Source: Brevibacterium jeotgali
Lineage (GTDB): Bacteria; Actinomycetota; Actinomycetes; Actinomycetales; Brevibacteriaceae
Length of the DNA stretch: 64,000 nt
Direction of reading: 5' to 3'
NCBI RefSeq assembly: GCF_900169175.1
Contig: NZ_FXZM01000004.1
Coordinates: 226,716 to 290,715, forward strand
Below, piece by piece: positions 9,761 to 17,947 of the stretch (within the stretch, counting starts at the first letter, position 1; the number at the start of each line of letters is the position of its first letter). Under the pieces are notes generated by a model, which was given only the letters and a program-made list of their open reading frames with translations, did not search any database and had not been told where the DNA came from. A program made the translations under genes and the position numbers.

Positions 9761-11569
9761 ATGCCCGCCCCTCCCTCGTCCGGCAGGACGCTGCTGTCAC
9801 GCGCCCTCGGCCGGAGGCTCCGACTGCTGCTGCCGGGCGTCGCGTCACTGTCTGTGTGGCAGGTGTGCGAAGCGCTGGTTCCGGTCGCGATCGGGGTGGT
9901 CGTCGACATCGCGATCATCCCGCGGTCTCTGCCGATGCTCGCCGTGGCAGTCGCGGGCATCGCGCTGCTCTTCACGGTCCTGAGCTTCGGTTACCGGTTC
10001 GGTGCTCGCCTGTGCAATGCGGCCCGGGAGCATGAGGCGCACGCGCTGCGGGTGGAGGTCTCGCACGCAGCGTTGACGTCGCCGGACCTGCCGCCGGACC
10101 GCGCGTCCGGTGAGGTCCTGTCGATCGCCTCCGCGGACGCCGATCTCGCTGCCGAGGTCTTCGCGCACCTGGGCCGCGGGGTCGCCGCTCTGCTGGGCAT
10201 GATCGTCGCCGCTGTCCTCCTCGTCCTGTCGGATGCCGTCACTGGGCTGCTGGTGCTCGTCGCCGTGCCCATCGGGCTGGTCCTCGTGGCACTGCCCGGC
10301 AGGGCCGTCTCCGAGAAGGCGGGAGCACAGCTCGCGGCGACGGCCCGCGCGGCGAATTCCGCAGCGGATCTGATGCGCGGGCTCCGGGTGATCAAGGCCC
10401 TCGGTGGTTCGGCATGGGCGCTCCGCCGGTTCCGCGCGACGTCCGATGAGGCGGCGGTCGCCGGCGTCGCGACGGGGGAGCGGTCCGGTCGGCTCAGCGG
10501 CGTCGGTGCGCTCGTCATGTCCGTGGTGCTCGCCGTGGTCCTCGTCGTCGCCGGTCTGCGGCTGATCGACGGACAGATGAGCGTGGGCGCGCTCATCGCG
10601 ATCCTCGGCATGACAGCGTTCCTCACCGAGCCCATGCGAGCGCTCGCCGACATCGTCGGCCTGACCGCGCGCTCCCACGGCGCCGCATCCCGCATCGCGG
10701 CGCTGCTGACAGACCTCGAAGGCACCCACGACGCGCGCGAGGCGCCGGCCGGGCCGGGACCCGCCGCACCTCCACATACAGCACCCCCACGCACAGCACC
10801 TCGCGTGTCCATCACTGCTCACGAATCGGGACTGACGGTCAGCGGAGACGCCTTCCCCTCCGTCGACGTCCCTGCGGGGACGCTCGTCTGCGCACTCGTC
10901 GACGATGACGCGCTCGCCCACTACGTCCTGACGGTGCTCACGTCGCAGAGCCGCGTGCTCGGGCCCCATCACCTCCTCGTGACGCCCCACGCCGTCGACC
11001 TGTTCGAAGGAACCATCCGGTCGAACATCACGATGTCATCCGGTACGGACACGGCTGATTCGACGGCCGTTCCCCCGGCCACGGCACCGACCCCAGCCCC
11101 ACCGACCCCAACCCCAGCCCCAGGGACAAGCCCGGCCAAACGCCCAGCGACAGCCGGAGGCGCCGTCGCTCCGGCCGTGCTCGCGGCCTCGGGCGCTCAG
11201 GAGGTGCTGGGACTGGTCGTCGACGGCCTGGACCACCGGATCCAGGAACTGGGCGGCAATCTGTCGGGCGGGCAGCGGCAGCGGATAGCTCTGGCTCGGG
11301 CACTCCACGCTCAGTCGCGGATCCTGGTCCTGCACGAACCCACCACGGCGGTCGACGCGGTGACCGAGGCGCGGATCGCCGCCGACATCGCCGGCCTCCG
11401 GCGCGAAGCCGTGACGCTCGTGGTGACCGGTTCGCCGGCCTTCCTCGCCGCAGCGGATTCCGTCGTCTACGTGCCCGCCGGCGCACCCGCTGTGACCGGC
11501 ACGCACAGCGAACTGATCGGCGCACCCGGCGTCATCGGCGATGCCTACCGTGAGGCGGTGGCCCGATGA
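9761..11569 (+). CDS. ABC exporter half-transporter A with degenerate Walker A
   Basis: A 602-residue half-transporter with an N-terminal six-helix membrane domain and a C-terminal ATPase domain. It pairs with the gene at 11566, which overlaps it by 4 bases. The ATPase domain is abnormal: the Walker A position (about residues 372-388) reads AGTLVCALVDDDALAHYVL with no GxxGxGKS/T. Walker B is LVLHEPTTAVD (His before the catalytic Glu), and the H-loop His is missing (VVTGSPAFL). The signature LSGGQRQRIALARAL (from about L501) and the D-loop AVD are intact. A proline-rich insert of about 45 residues (PTPAPPTPTPAPG) lies between the Q-loop region and the signature. Substrate is unknown; the family exports drugs, lipids or peptides. 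Confidence 0.9.
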   Translation: MPAPPSSGRTLLSRALGRRLRLLLPGVASLSVWQVCEALVPVAIGVVVDIAIIPRSLPMLAVAVAGIALLFTVLSFGYRFGARLCNAAREHEAHALRVEVSHAALTSPDLPPDRASGEVLSIASADADLAAEVFAHLGRGVAALLGMIVAAVLLVLSDAVTGLLVLVAVPIGLVLVALPGRAVSEKAGAQLAATARAANSAADLMRGLRVIKALGGSAWALRRFRATSDEAAVAGVATGERSGRLSGVGALVMSVVLAVVLVVAGLRLIDGQMSVGALIAILGMTAFLTEPMRALADIVGLTARSHGAASRIAALLTDLEGTHDAREAPAGPGPAAPPHTAPPRTAPRVSITAHESGLTVSGDAFPSVDVPAGTLVCALVDDDALAHYVLTVLTSQSRVLGPHHLLVTPHAVDLFEGTIRSNITMSSGTDTADSTAVPPATAPTPAPPTPTPAPGTSPAKRPATAGGAVAPAVLAASGAQEVLGLVVDGLDHRIQELGGNLSGGQRQRIALARALHAQSRILVLHEPTTAVDAVTEARIAADIAGLRREAVTLVVTGSPAFLAAADSVVYVPAGAPAVTGTHSELIGAPGVIGDAYREAVAR

Positions 11570-13497
11570 CTGCGGATTCGACAGCGCCGGGCACCTCCAC
11601 GACCCTGCCCCTCTCGACCAAGCGCGCCGCCTTCGCCCGTCTGGCGCCTCACCTGCGAGGACGGTCCGGCTGGATGGCCGTCCTCCTCGTCGCCGGCATC
11701 GCGAACGCGGCGGCCGGCCTCGTGGGGCCGTGGGCGATCGGTCGTCTCGTCGACGCACTTCCGGCAGGTGCCGGTCCCGAGGTCGTCTGGACGAGCGCGA
11801 TCGCCGTCGCCCTCGCGGGACTCGTCATGGCGCTGGGCACGTGGATCGGGGCCTGGGCGCTGGCGCGGGTCGCGATGCCGACGGTGGCGGGTCTCCGCAC
11901 CGATGTCGTGGGTGCGGCTCTGGCGCTCGATGCGCAGACCGTCGAGCGCACGGGCACCGGCGACCTCGTCTCGCGCGTGGCGGACGATTCGCGCAAGGTG
12001 AGCGAGACCTCCACGCAGATCCTGCCGCTCGTCGTCGAGTCCGTCCTCGTGGTCGTCGTGTCTGCGATCGGGCTGGCCGCCGTGGACTGGCGGCTGGGCC
12101 TCGTGGGACTGGTCGCCCTGCCGATGTACTGGCTGACGCTGCGCTGGTACCTGCCGCGCTCCGCGCCGCTGTACCAGCAGGAGCGCGCCGCGATCGGCCG
12201 CAGGTCGGGCAGACTGCTGGGCGGCCTGACCGGAGCCCGGACCCTGCGGGCCCACCGCGCCGAGCACATCGAGCTCACCCGCATCGATTCCGCCTCCGCC
12301 GAGGCCCGCGACCTTTCGGTCGGAGTCTTCCGCTTCCTCACCCGCGCCTTCAGTCGCAACAACCGCGCCGAGGCCGTGGTGCTCTCCCTGCTCCTCATCG
12401 CCGGTTTCGCGCTCGTGTGGTTCGACGAGACGACCCCGGGGGCGGTCACGACCGCCGCCCTGGTCTTCCACCGGCTCTTCAACCCGATCGGCGCGCTGGT
12501 GGGGCTCTTCGACCAGATCCAGTCGGCGGGCGCTTCCCTGACCAGGATGGTGGGGGTGATCGACGCGGCAGGATCCCGACCCGACGGCGCGGAGGCCGTT
12601 GACGCCGAGACCGTTGGTGTCGAGACCGTCGACACCGAGCACGGCGGGCGGCCGCCCAGCGATCGTTCCGAGGTCGTGCACGGAGCGGACGGCGTCGTGC
12701 TCGGAGCGGACGGCCCCGTCGCGGGCGCCGGTCCACGGTCCGCGGGCCTGGTCCTGAGCGACCTCTGGTACTCCTACGACGATCATTCCGATGGTCAGAA
12801 CCACGTCCTGCGCGGAGTCGATCTCACGGTCGCGCCGGGAGAGGTCGTCGCCGTCGTCGGCACGACGGGCGCCGGGAAGTCGACGCTCGCGAAGATCGCG
12901 GCGGGGCTCGCCGCTCCGTCGAGAGGCTCAGCACAGCTGATCGAGGACTGGCCGGCTGTGCGCAGCGGCCGTGAGATCACGACCGTGCCCGAGCACCGAC
13001 TCCGCGCCCACGTCGCGATGATCGCGCAGGAGGTCCACACCTTCGTCGGCACGATCCGCGACAACGTGGCGATGCCGGTCCCCGAAGCGTCCACCGCTTC
13101 GATCGAGCGCGCGCTGCGCCACGTGGGGGCGGACTGGGCGTTCGACCTGCCTCGCGGACTCGACACGGTGGTGGGCGACGGGGGTGCGCGGATCTCCCCG
13201 CTGCAGGAGCAGACGATCGCGCTCGCCCGCCTGGTCGTCGCGGACCCGGACATCGTGATCCTCGACGAGGCGACTGCCGAGGCCGGGTCGACCGGCGCAC
13301 AGGTCCTCGAAGCCGCCGCCGCGGCCGCGCTGGCGGGCAGGGGCGCTCTCGTCATCGCGCACCGGCTCAGCCAGGCGGAGGCGGCGGACCGGGTCCTCGT
13401 GATGGAGCACGGAGCGATCGTGGAGGACGGCACACATGCCCAGCTCGTCGGCGCGGGCGGTCGGTACGCCACCCTGTGGCAGGCATGGGCGGGCTAG
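11566..13497 (+). CDS. ABC exporter half-transporter B with degenerate signature motif
   Basis: A 643-residue partner of the preceding gene, translationally coupled through ATGA. Six membrane helices are followed by an ATPase domain with a canonical Walker A GTTGAGKST (432-440), Walker B IVILDEA (about 564) and H-loop IAHRL. The ABC signature is ISPLQEQTIALARL in place of LSGGQ, and the D-loop is AEAGS. Together with subunit A this leaves one fully canonical composite ATP site (Walker A, Walker B and H-loop from B; signature and D-loop from A) and one dead site. A low-complexity acidic linker of about 60 residues (residues about 325-390, with AEAVDAETVGVETVDTE) separates the membrane and ATPase domains. 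Export substrate cannot be assigned. Confidence 0.9.
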   Translation: MTADSTAPGTSTTLPLSTKRAAFARLAPHLRGRSGWMAVLLVAGIANAAAGLVGPWAIGRLVDALPAGAGPEVVWTSAIAVALAGLVMALGTWIGAWALARVAMPTVAGLRTDVVGAALALDAQTVERTGTGDLVSRVADDSRKVSETSTQILPLVVESVLVVVVSAIGLAAVDWRLGLVGLVALPMYWLTLRWYLPRSAPLYQQERAAIGRRSGRLLGGLTGARTLRAHRAEHIELTRIDSASAEARDLSVGVFRFLTRAFSRNNRAEAVVLSLLLIAGFALVWFDETTPGAVTTAALVFHRLFNPIGALVGLFDQIQSAGASLTRMVGVIDAAGSRPDGAEAVDAETVGVETVDTEHGGRPPSDRSEVVHGADGVVLGADGPVAGAGPRSAGLVLSDLWYSYDDHSDGQNHVLRGVDLTVAPGEVVAVVGTTGAGKSTLAKIAAGLAAPSRGSAQLIEDWPAVRSGREITTVPEHRLRAHVAMIAQEVHTFVGTIRDNVAMPVPEASTASIERALRHVGADWAFDLPRGLDTVVGDGGARISPLQEQTIALARLVVADPDIVILDEATAEAGSTGAQVLEAAAAAALAGRGALVIAHRLSQAEAADRVLVMEHGAIVEDGTHAQLVGAGGRYATLWQAWAG

Positions 13498-13537
13498 GTG
13501 TGATGTCCCGGGAGGTTGTGCCGCCTCCGGTTCCCTC

Positions 13538-13843
13538 TCAGGACGTCGGCTCGCCGCCCACCACGACGTTGATCGTGACGTGGTCACCCGGAACGTTGAT
13601 CGTGATGTGCGTCCCGGAGGTCTCCTCTGGAACGACTGTCGGCGACTGCGTCGGCTCGTCCTCGTGCGGGACCGCCAGGTCCACTCCCAGTTCGTCCAGG
13701 GCCGTGGCCACGGGATTGGCGAACGTCGTGCTGCCGTCCGTGGACCCGGCGAACAGCAGCCCTACGACGTTGTTGTCTGCGTCCATCACCACCGAACCGG
13801 AGTCGCCGCCGTCGGAGAACCGCTCCGAGCGGGTCGTGGCCGC
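13538..13843 (-). pseudogene. C-terminal remnant of a trypsin-like serine protease
   Basis: About 100 codons are open on the minus strand between a TGA at 13844-13846 and the stop near 13538. They contain [20 protein letters not shown], the catalytic-serine motif GDSGS and the following strand of a chymotrypsin-fold protease, then a short C-terminal tail (TITVNV-like beta residues). The His and Asp regions, signal peptide and start are missing. The ABC-F gene begins its 3' end only about 70 bases upstream (13915), so the 5' part seems to have been deleted. An ORF of 84 codons from GTG 13792 exists but would make only the truncated tail. Function is probably lost. Confidence 0.7.
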
Positions 13844-13914
13844 TCAGAAGAGGATTCACTCTCGATTCTGCGCCCCGCCGTCCACGAAGTCCATGCTTCG
13901 CAGGAGCGGTCATC

Positions 13915-15612
13915 TCATACTCGCCGCCGTCCGCCGTGGGCGAGCTCGACGCGGGGCCACTGCGCGAGCCGCCGCAGCACCTGCCGATCGTGCGTCGCCA
14001 CGACGACGGCGGCACGTGCTTCCTCGAGCCCGTCGAGCAGGTCGTCGACCAGCGACATCGACAGGTGGTTGGTCGGTTCGTCGAGCAGCAGGACGTCCGG
14101 CTCCCGCGAGAGCATCTGGGTGAGCCGCCGCCTGCGCAGCTGACCGGGGGAGCGGTGCCCCTCATCCGCCTCGTCCTCCTGCCCGAGGAGGCCCACCGTC
14201 ATAGCGCCGTGTCTGCGCACCCGGCCCTCGTCGGGCTCCAGCGTCCCGCCCAGCATCGAGAGCAGCGTCGACTTCCCCGCCCCGTTCGGGCCGACGACCA
14301 GCAGCCGGTCACCGCCGGCGATCCCGACGGACACCGGATGCGGTGAGCGGCCGGCCACCGCGACCTCGTCGGCGGTGAGCAGGGGAGCTCCCTCCTGCGC
14401 GCGGCCCGCAGGCACGGTGAGCCGCTGCGGAGGCGGCGGCACGGTGAGCGCGTGACGACGCAGCTCGTCCTCGCGGCGGTGGAGTGACTGCACGATGCCC
14501 GGCGCCCGCGATTGTCTGGCGTGCTTGTCCACCCCCTTGTCCGGCCGCCAGCCGGTCGACAGTCGCGAACGGGCCTGGTCGACGGACTCCCGCAGGCGTC
14601 GGTGCTCGGCCTGCTGCGCGTCATAGGCCGATCGCCAGGCCTCGCGGTCCCGTGCACGGCCGGTGCGCCAGCCGTCCCAGCCCCCGCCGTAGAGGCGGGG
14701 CCTGCGGTCGGCCGACGGATCGAGGTCGAGGAACTCGTAGGCCACGTCGGCGAGCAGTGCCGCGTCGTGTGAGACGACGAGGAGCCCGCCGGCGCGGGAC
14801 CGCAGGGCGGCGGTGAGGAAGTCCAGTCCGGCTGCGTCGAGGTGATTGGTGGGCTCGTCGAGCATGAGCAGGTCCGGCTGGGCGCCCAGGACGCAGGCCA
14901 GGCGCACGCGGCAGCGCTGACCGACGGACAGATGGGCGAGCCGCCTGGAACGGTCCGTCACCGCGCCCAGAGCCTCGAGGGCGATATCGACATGCCGCTC
15001 CGCATCCCACGCGTCGAGCTGGGTGCAGAGCTCCAGCGCACGAGCGTAGGCGTCCTCGGGGTCGCAGCCTGCGCCGTTGCCGGCAGCAGCGCTGGAGCGG
15101 CCGGTCTCTGCCGCCATGGCAGCGGCGGCGACGTCGAGGGCGGCGAGGGCCGTGCGGGCCGGAGCGATCGCCTCGTCGGCGAGGTCCCCCACGGTCGCGT
15201 CCGGGTGCGCGGGCAGCTCCTGATCGGCGATCGCGAGGGTGCCCGCGCGGTCGACCGATCCCGCATCGGGCACGAGCCGTCCGGAGAGGATGCGCAGCAG
15301 CGTGGTCTTGCCGCTGCCGTTCTCGCCGACGACGGCGAGCTTCGTCGAGGCGGACACGGTGACGTCCACGCCGGTGAGCAGGGGATGCCCGCCGGGGGAG
15401 TGGGCGATGTCCCGAGCCCGGATATGGGCCCGGTCGCCCACCGGGGCGCCGGAGACCGGCGCATCGGTGACTGTCGCACCGGTGAGCGGCGCATCGGTGA
15501 TTGTCGCACCGGTGAGCGGCGCACCTGCGTCTGGCGACGAGGCGAGGCGAGAAGAGGCCGTGGAACGGGAAGAAGTGGTGGGATGAGAAGACGAGAAGGG
15601 GGTGTAGGACAC
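13915..15612 (-). CDS. ABC-F ribosomal protection protein (antibiotic-resistance type)
   Basis: A soluble ATPase of 565 residues with two ABC domains and no membrane segment. Members of this subfamily bind the ribosomal E site and dislodge antibiotics. Domain 1 has Walker [10 protein letters not shown], signature LSVGQ and Walker [13 protein letters not shown]. Domain 2 has GPNGAGKST, a weakened signature SPGQLRRRR and [11 protein letters not shown]. An Arg-rich inter-domain linker (HARQSRAPG) lies between. GTG 15612 is taken as start because GCGGAGGA lies 4 bases upstream; the open frame extends further, but it lacks a site and overlaps the leader. The N-terminus carries about 50 extra residues with the repeat [20 protein letters not shown]. 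The leader ORF and competing RNA pairings upstream point to antibiotic-induced expression. Drug class is inferred from the leader, not from the protein. Confidence 0.88.
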   Translation of the reverse strand: MSYTPFSSSHPTTSSRSTASSRLASSPDAGAPLTGATITDAPLTGATVTDAPVSGAPVGDRAHIRARDIAHSPGGHPLLTGVDVTVSASTKLAVVGENGSGKTTLLRILSGRLVPDAGSVDRAGTLAIADQELPAHPDATVGDLADEAIAPARTALAALDVAAAAMAAETGRSSAAAGNGAGCDPEDAYARALELCTQLDAWDAERHVDIALEALGAVTDRSRRLAHLSVGQRCRVRLACVLGAQPDLLMLDEPTNHLDAAGLDFLTAALRSRAGGLLVVSHDAALLADVAYEFLDLDPSADRRPRLYGGGWDGWRTGRARDREAWRSAYDAQQAEHRRLRESVDQARSRLSTGWRPDKGVDKHARQSRAPGIVQSLHRREDELRRHALTVPPPPQRLTVPAGRAQEGAPLLTADEVAVAGRSPHPVSVGIAGGDRLLVVGPNGAGKSTLLSMLGGTLEPDEGRVRRHGAMTVGLLGQEDEADEGHRSPGQLRRRRLTQMLSREPDVLLLDEPTNHLSMSLVDDLLDGLEEARAAVVVATHDRQVLRRLAQWPRVELAHGGRRRV

Positions 15613-15616
15613 GGGG

Positions 15617-15709
15617 TCCTCCGCAGAACGGGCGCGCTGAAGGCGCCGGTCGGAACGTGGCACGTCCGACGGCGGAGGAGGGAGTAGAGCTGTATCCGCG
15701 TCCGCCGTC
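15617..15709 (-). promoter_or_regulatory. Attenuator-like leader RNA of the ABC-F gene
   Basis: In the mRNA sense, GACGGCGGA (15709-15701), which overlaps the leader stop codon, is perfectly complementary to TCCGCCGTC (15676-15668). The overlapping TCCTCCGC (15679-15672) is perfectly complementary to GCGGAGGA (15624-15617), the ribosome binding site of the ABC-F start. The two pairings are mutually exclusive. A further small hairpin (GGCGC/GCGCC, 15631-15647) lies between. The arrangement resembles leader-peptide attenuators of erm and ABC-F genes. Which fold is the ON state cannot be settled by eye. Confidence 0.55.
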
Positions 15710-15755
15710 AGCGGCGGGTGCGGAGCCTCATGGACGCGATTCCCGTGTGTCTCAT
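15708..15755 (-). CDS. Putative leader peptide with macrolide-arrest motif, upstream of ABC-F
   Basis: A 15-codon ORF encodes [15 protein letters not shown]. An internal ATG at 15731 would give MRLRTRR. The Arg-X-Arg (RLR) arrest motif is the one that stalls ribosomes in the presence of macrolides in the ErmDL leader, whose sequence also contains SMRLR. The stop lies 95 bases upstream of the ABC-F GTG, and the stop codon overlaps the first strand of a hairpin. The start signals are weak: GTGGTGGG is close to the first ATG and ACGGGA precedes the second. Its role as a regulatory leader is inferred from motif and position. At this length a chance ORF cannot be excluded. Confidence 0.55.
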   Translation of the reverse strand: MRHTGIASMRLRTRR

Positions 15756-15959
15756 GCCCACCACGGTACAACCGGTGTCCAGAGGGCGCTCTGAGTGTGA
15801 TCGAATCCTCATCCGCCCAGGCTTCATCAAGGGGTTTCCCTGGGTACTCTCGAATGAAGCAATCGCATCGGCAGAGACGCTGACCGATCATGTCCGTCGC
15901 GCTCGCCGCCGGCTCCCGCCGTCGATACCAGCGTGCCGGCCCGCCAGGGAGGACCGATC

Positions 15960-16742
15960 ATGAACGTGAGCAGCGCGCCCCGTGACGCGACGACTCGCTT
16001 CACCGGTCTGGCCAGGATCTATGACAGGTTCCGGCCGGGCTACCCCGCAGAGTGCCTGGGGTGGTTGGCCGACACCCTGCGGCTGGGCACCTCCAGCCAG
16101 GTCGCGGACATCGGTGCCGGCACCGGGAAGATGTCTGAGGAGCTGGTCTACCAGGGCATCCGGACCATCGCAGTCGAACCCAACCGGGACATGCTGGGCA
16201 TCCTCGAGGCGAAGGCTGCGACCACCAGCCTCCTCACCGCCATGCATGCCACCGCAGAGGACACGCAGCTGCCGGACGCCTCTATCGCCCTCGTGACCGC
16301 CGGGCAGTCCTTCCACTGGTTCGACCAGGCCGCCTTCCGCGCGGAATGCCGCCGTATCCTGTCGCCCGGGGGCAAGGTCGCACTCGTGTGGAACTCACGT
16401 CGTCGCGACAGCGAGTTCACCCGGGCGACGGCAGACGCCTTCCGCCGGCACATCGGCGGATTCCCCGGCTTCAGCGGGGACCACAGCGTGAGCGCCGCGG
16501 ACTTCGACGCGTTCTTCGAGCCCGACGGGTACGAGTACCGCGAGTTCCCCCACGACCAGATGCTCACGTTCGACGAGTTCCTGGGCCGCAATCTGTCGGC
16601 CACCTACGCACCCCGCGAGGACGACCCGGCACACGGGCCGCTCGTCGCGGACCTCCGCGCTCTGTTCGACGCGTACCGCGAGGACGACATGGTGCGCTTC
16701 CCCCTCACGACACGACTGTTCGTGGGCGGGGTAGGGGTCTGA
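15960..16742 (+). CDS. Class I SAM-dependent methyltransferase (first of a tandem pair)
   Basis: A 260-residue Rossmann-fold methyltransferase. Motif I is VADIGAGTGKMS, followed by AVEPNRDMLG (motif II acidic residue) and GQSFHWFDQAAFRAECRRILSPGGKVALVWN (motif IV and post-motif region). These match the YcgJ/Methyltransf_11 group of small-molecule methyltransferases. ATG 15960 is preceded by GGGAGGA. It is divergent from the ABC-F gene and lies 75 bases before a clear paralogue at 16818. The methyl acceptor is unknown. Confidence 0.85.
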   Translation: MNVSSAPRDATTRFTGLARIYDRFRPGYPAECLGWLADTLRLGTSSQVADIGAGTGKMSEELVYQGIRTIAVEPNRDMLGILEAKAATTSLLTAMHATAEDTQLPDASIALVTAGQSFHWFDQAAFRAECRRILSPGGKVALVWNSRRRDSEFTRATADAFRRHIGGFPGFSGDHSVSAADFDAFFEPDGYEYREFPHDQMLTFDEFLGRNLSATYAPREDDPAHGPLVADLRALFDAYREDDMVRFPLTTRLFVGGVGV

Positions 16743-16817
16743 GCGTTCTGCGGAGCGCTCATCCGGGCACCGCGCCCACGCCGGCGCAGTGCTGAGTCGG
16801 CAGGACGGAAGGGAAGC

Positions 16818-17684
16818 ATGACCACGGACAACACAGGCAAGTTCACCGGGCTGGGCGAGGTCTACGCCCGCAGTCGGCCGGGCTACCCGGCCGAGCTGCT
16901 CGACCTCCTGGCCGCGCGGATCGGAGGCGTCGACGCCGCCGCAGCCGAGCGGCCCGACGCCGGTGCGCCCGACGCCGGCACGAGCGCTGCTGAGTCGACC
17001 GCCGCCGAGGTGCCCGAGACCGGCCACGCAGGTGCGGCTGTCGTAGCCGACATCGGAGCGGGGACGGGCAAGCTCACGGCCGAGCTCCTGGCCCGGGGCT
17101 GGCGGGTGAGCGCGGTCGAGCCGAACGACGACATGCGCGATGCGCTCGTGGCTCGTCTGGCGGACGACGAGCGCCTCACCGTCGTGGGAGCACCTGCCGA
17201 AGCGACGAGGCTGCCGGATGCGTCTGTGAACCTCGTGACCGTCGCCCAGGCCTTCCACTGGTTCGACATCCCCTCGTTTCGCGCCGAGTGCCGGCGGATC
17301 CTGCGGCCCGGTGGTCAGATCGCGCTCATCTGGAACTTCCGACGGAGGGGCGAAGCGTCGGTAGAAGCCGTCGCAGAGGCGTTCCGTGCACGTGTCGGGG
17401 GCTTCGTGGCGCTCACCCTCGCGGAGGAGATCACAGACGCGGACCTCACGGAGTTCTACGGCGGGACCCACTTCCAGCGCTTCGCATTCGACAATGACGA
17501 GGAGATCGGATGGGAGACGTTCCGTGAACGCCACCTGTCGACCTCCTATGCGCCGAAGGAGGGCGACCCCGCCCGCGAGCCCCTCACCGCTGACCTCGAG
17601 CGGATCTTCGATGAGTACGCCGTGGACGGGCGCTACACGTTCCCGAACTCCACTCACGTCCTCCTGGGCGAACTGAGGGGCTGA
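16818..17684 (+). CDS. Class I SAM-dependent methyltransferase (second of a tandem pair)
   Basis: A 288-residue paralogue of the preceding gene. It shares KFTGLGEVYARSRPGYPAE (compare RFTGLARIYDRFRPGYPAE), VADIGAGTGKLTAEL, AVEPNDDM, AFHWFDIPSFRAECRRILRPGG and the C-terminal LSTSYAPKEGDPA block. It differs by an insert of about 34 low-complexity residues (ERPDAGAPDAGTSAAEST and following) before motif I, which accounts for its greater length. The pair looks like a local duplication followed by divergence. RBS GGAAGG precedes ATG 16818. Substrate unknown. Confidence 0.85.
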   Translation: MTTDNTGKFTGLGEVYARSRPGYPAELLDLLAARIGGVDAAAAERPDAGAPDAGTSAAESTAAEVPETGHAGAAVVADIGAGTGKLTAELLARGWRVSAVEPNDDMRDALVARLADDERLTVVGAPAEATRLPDASVNLVTVAQAFHWFDIPSFRAECRRILRPGGQIALIWNFRRRGEASVEAVAEAFRARVGGFVALTLAEEITDADLTEFYGGTHFQRFAFDNDEEIGWETFRERHLSTSYAPKEGDPAREPLTADLERIFDEYAVDGRYTFPNSTHVLLGELRG

Positions 17685-17947
17685 CGGAGCCGCGATCCGG
17701 TTCCGGCGGCCGTCAGCCGCGCAGCCAGAGGTGCATGCCCGTCACGTACGCGCTCGCGACACCGGTGTCAGCCCGGACTCCGCACGCAGGCGCCGGTGCG
17801 CGCTCACCGAGGGCGGCCCGGTGTGGAGGCGGCAGCGGTCGGGGATGACACTCATGCGCACATCATTCCGGGTGCGGGCGTCATCGACCTGCGCAGTGGT
17901 GGTCGATGCAGTGGTGCCCGAGGGGTGGTTGCGGCGATGATCAGTGC
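17685..17947. other. Intergenic stretch, nothing identified
   Basis: A gap of 263 bases between the second methyltransferase and the EamA gene. Short open stretches on both strands lack start signals and family resemblance. No hairpin or repeat stands out. Confidence 0.4.
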
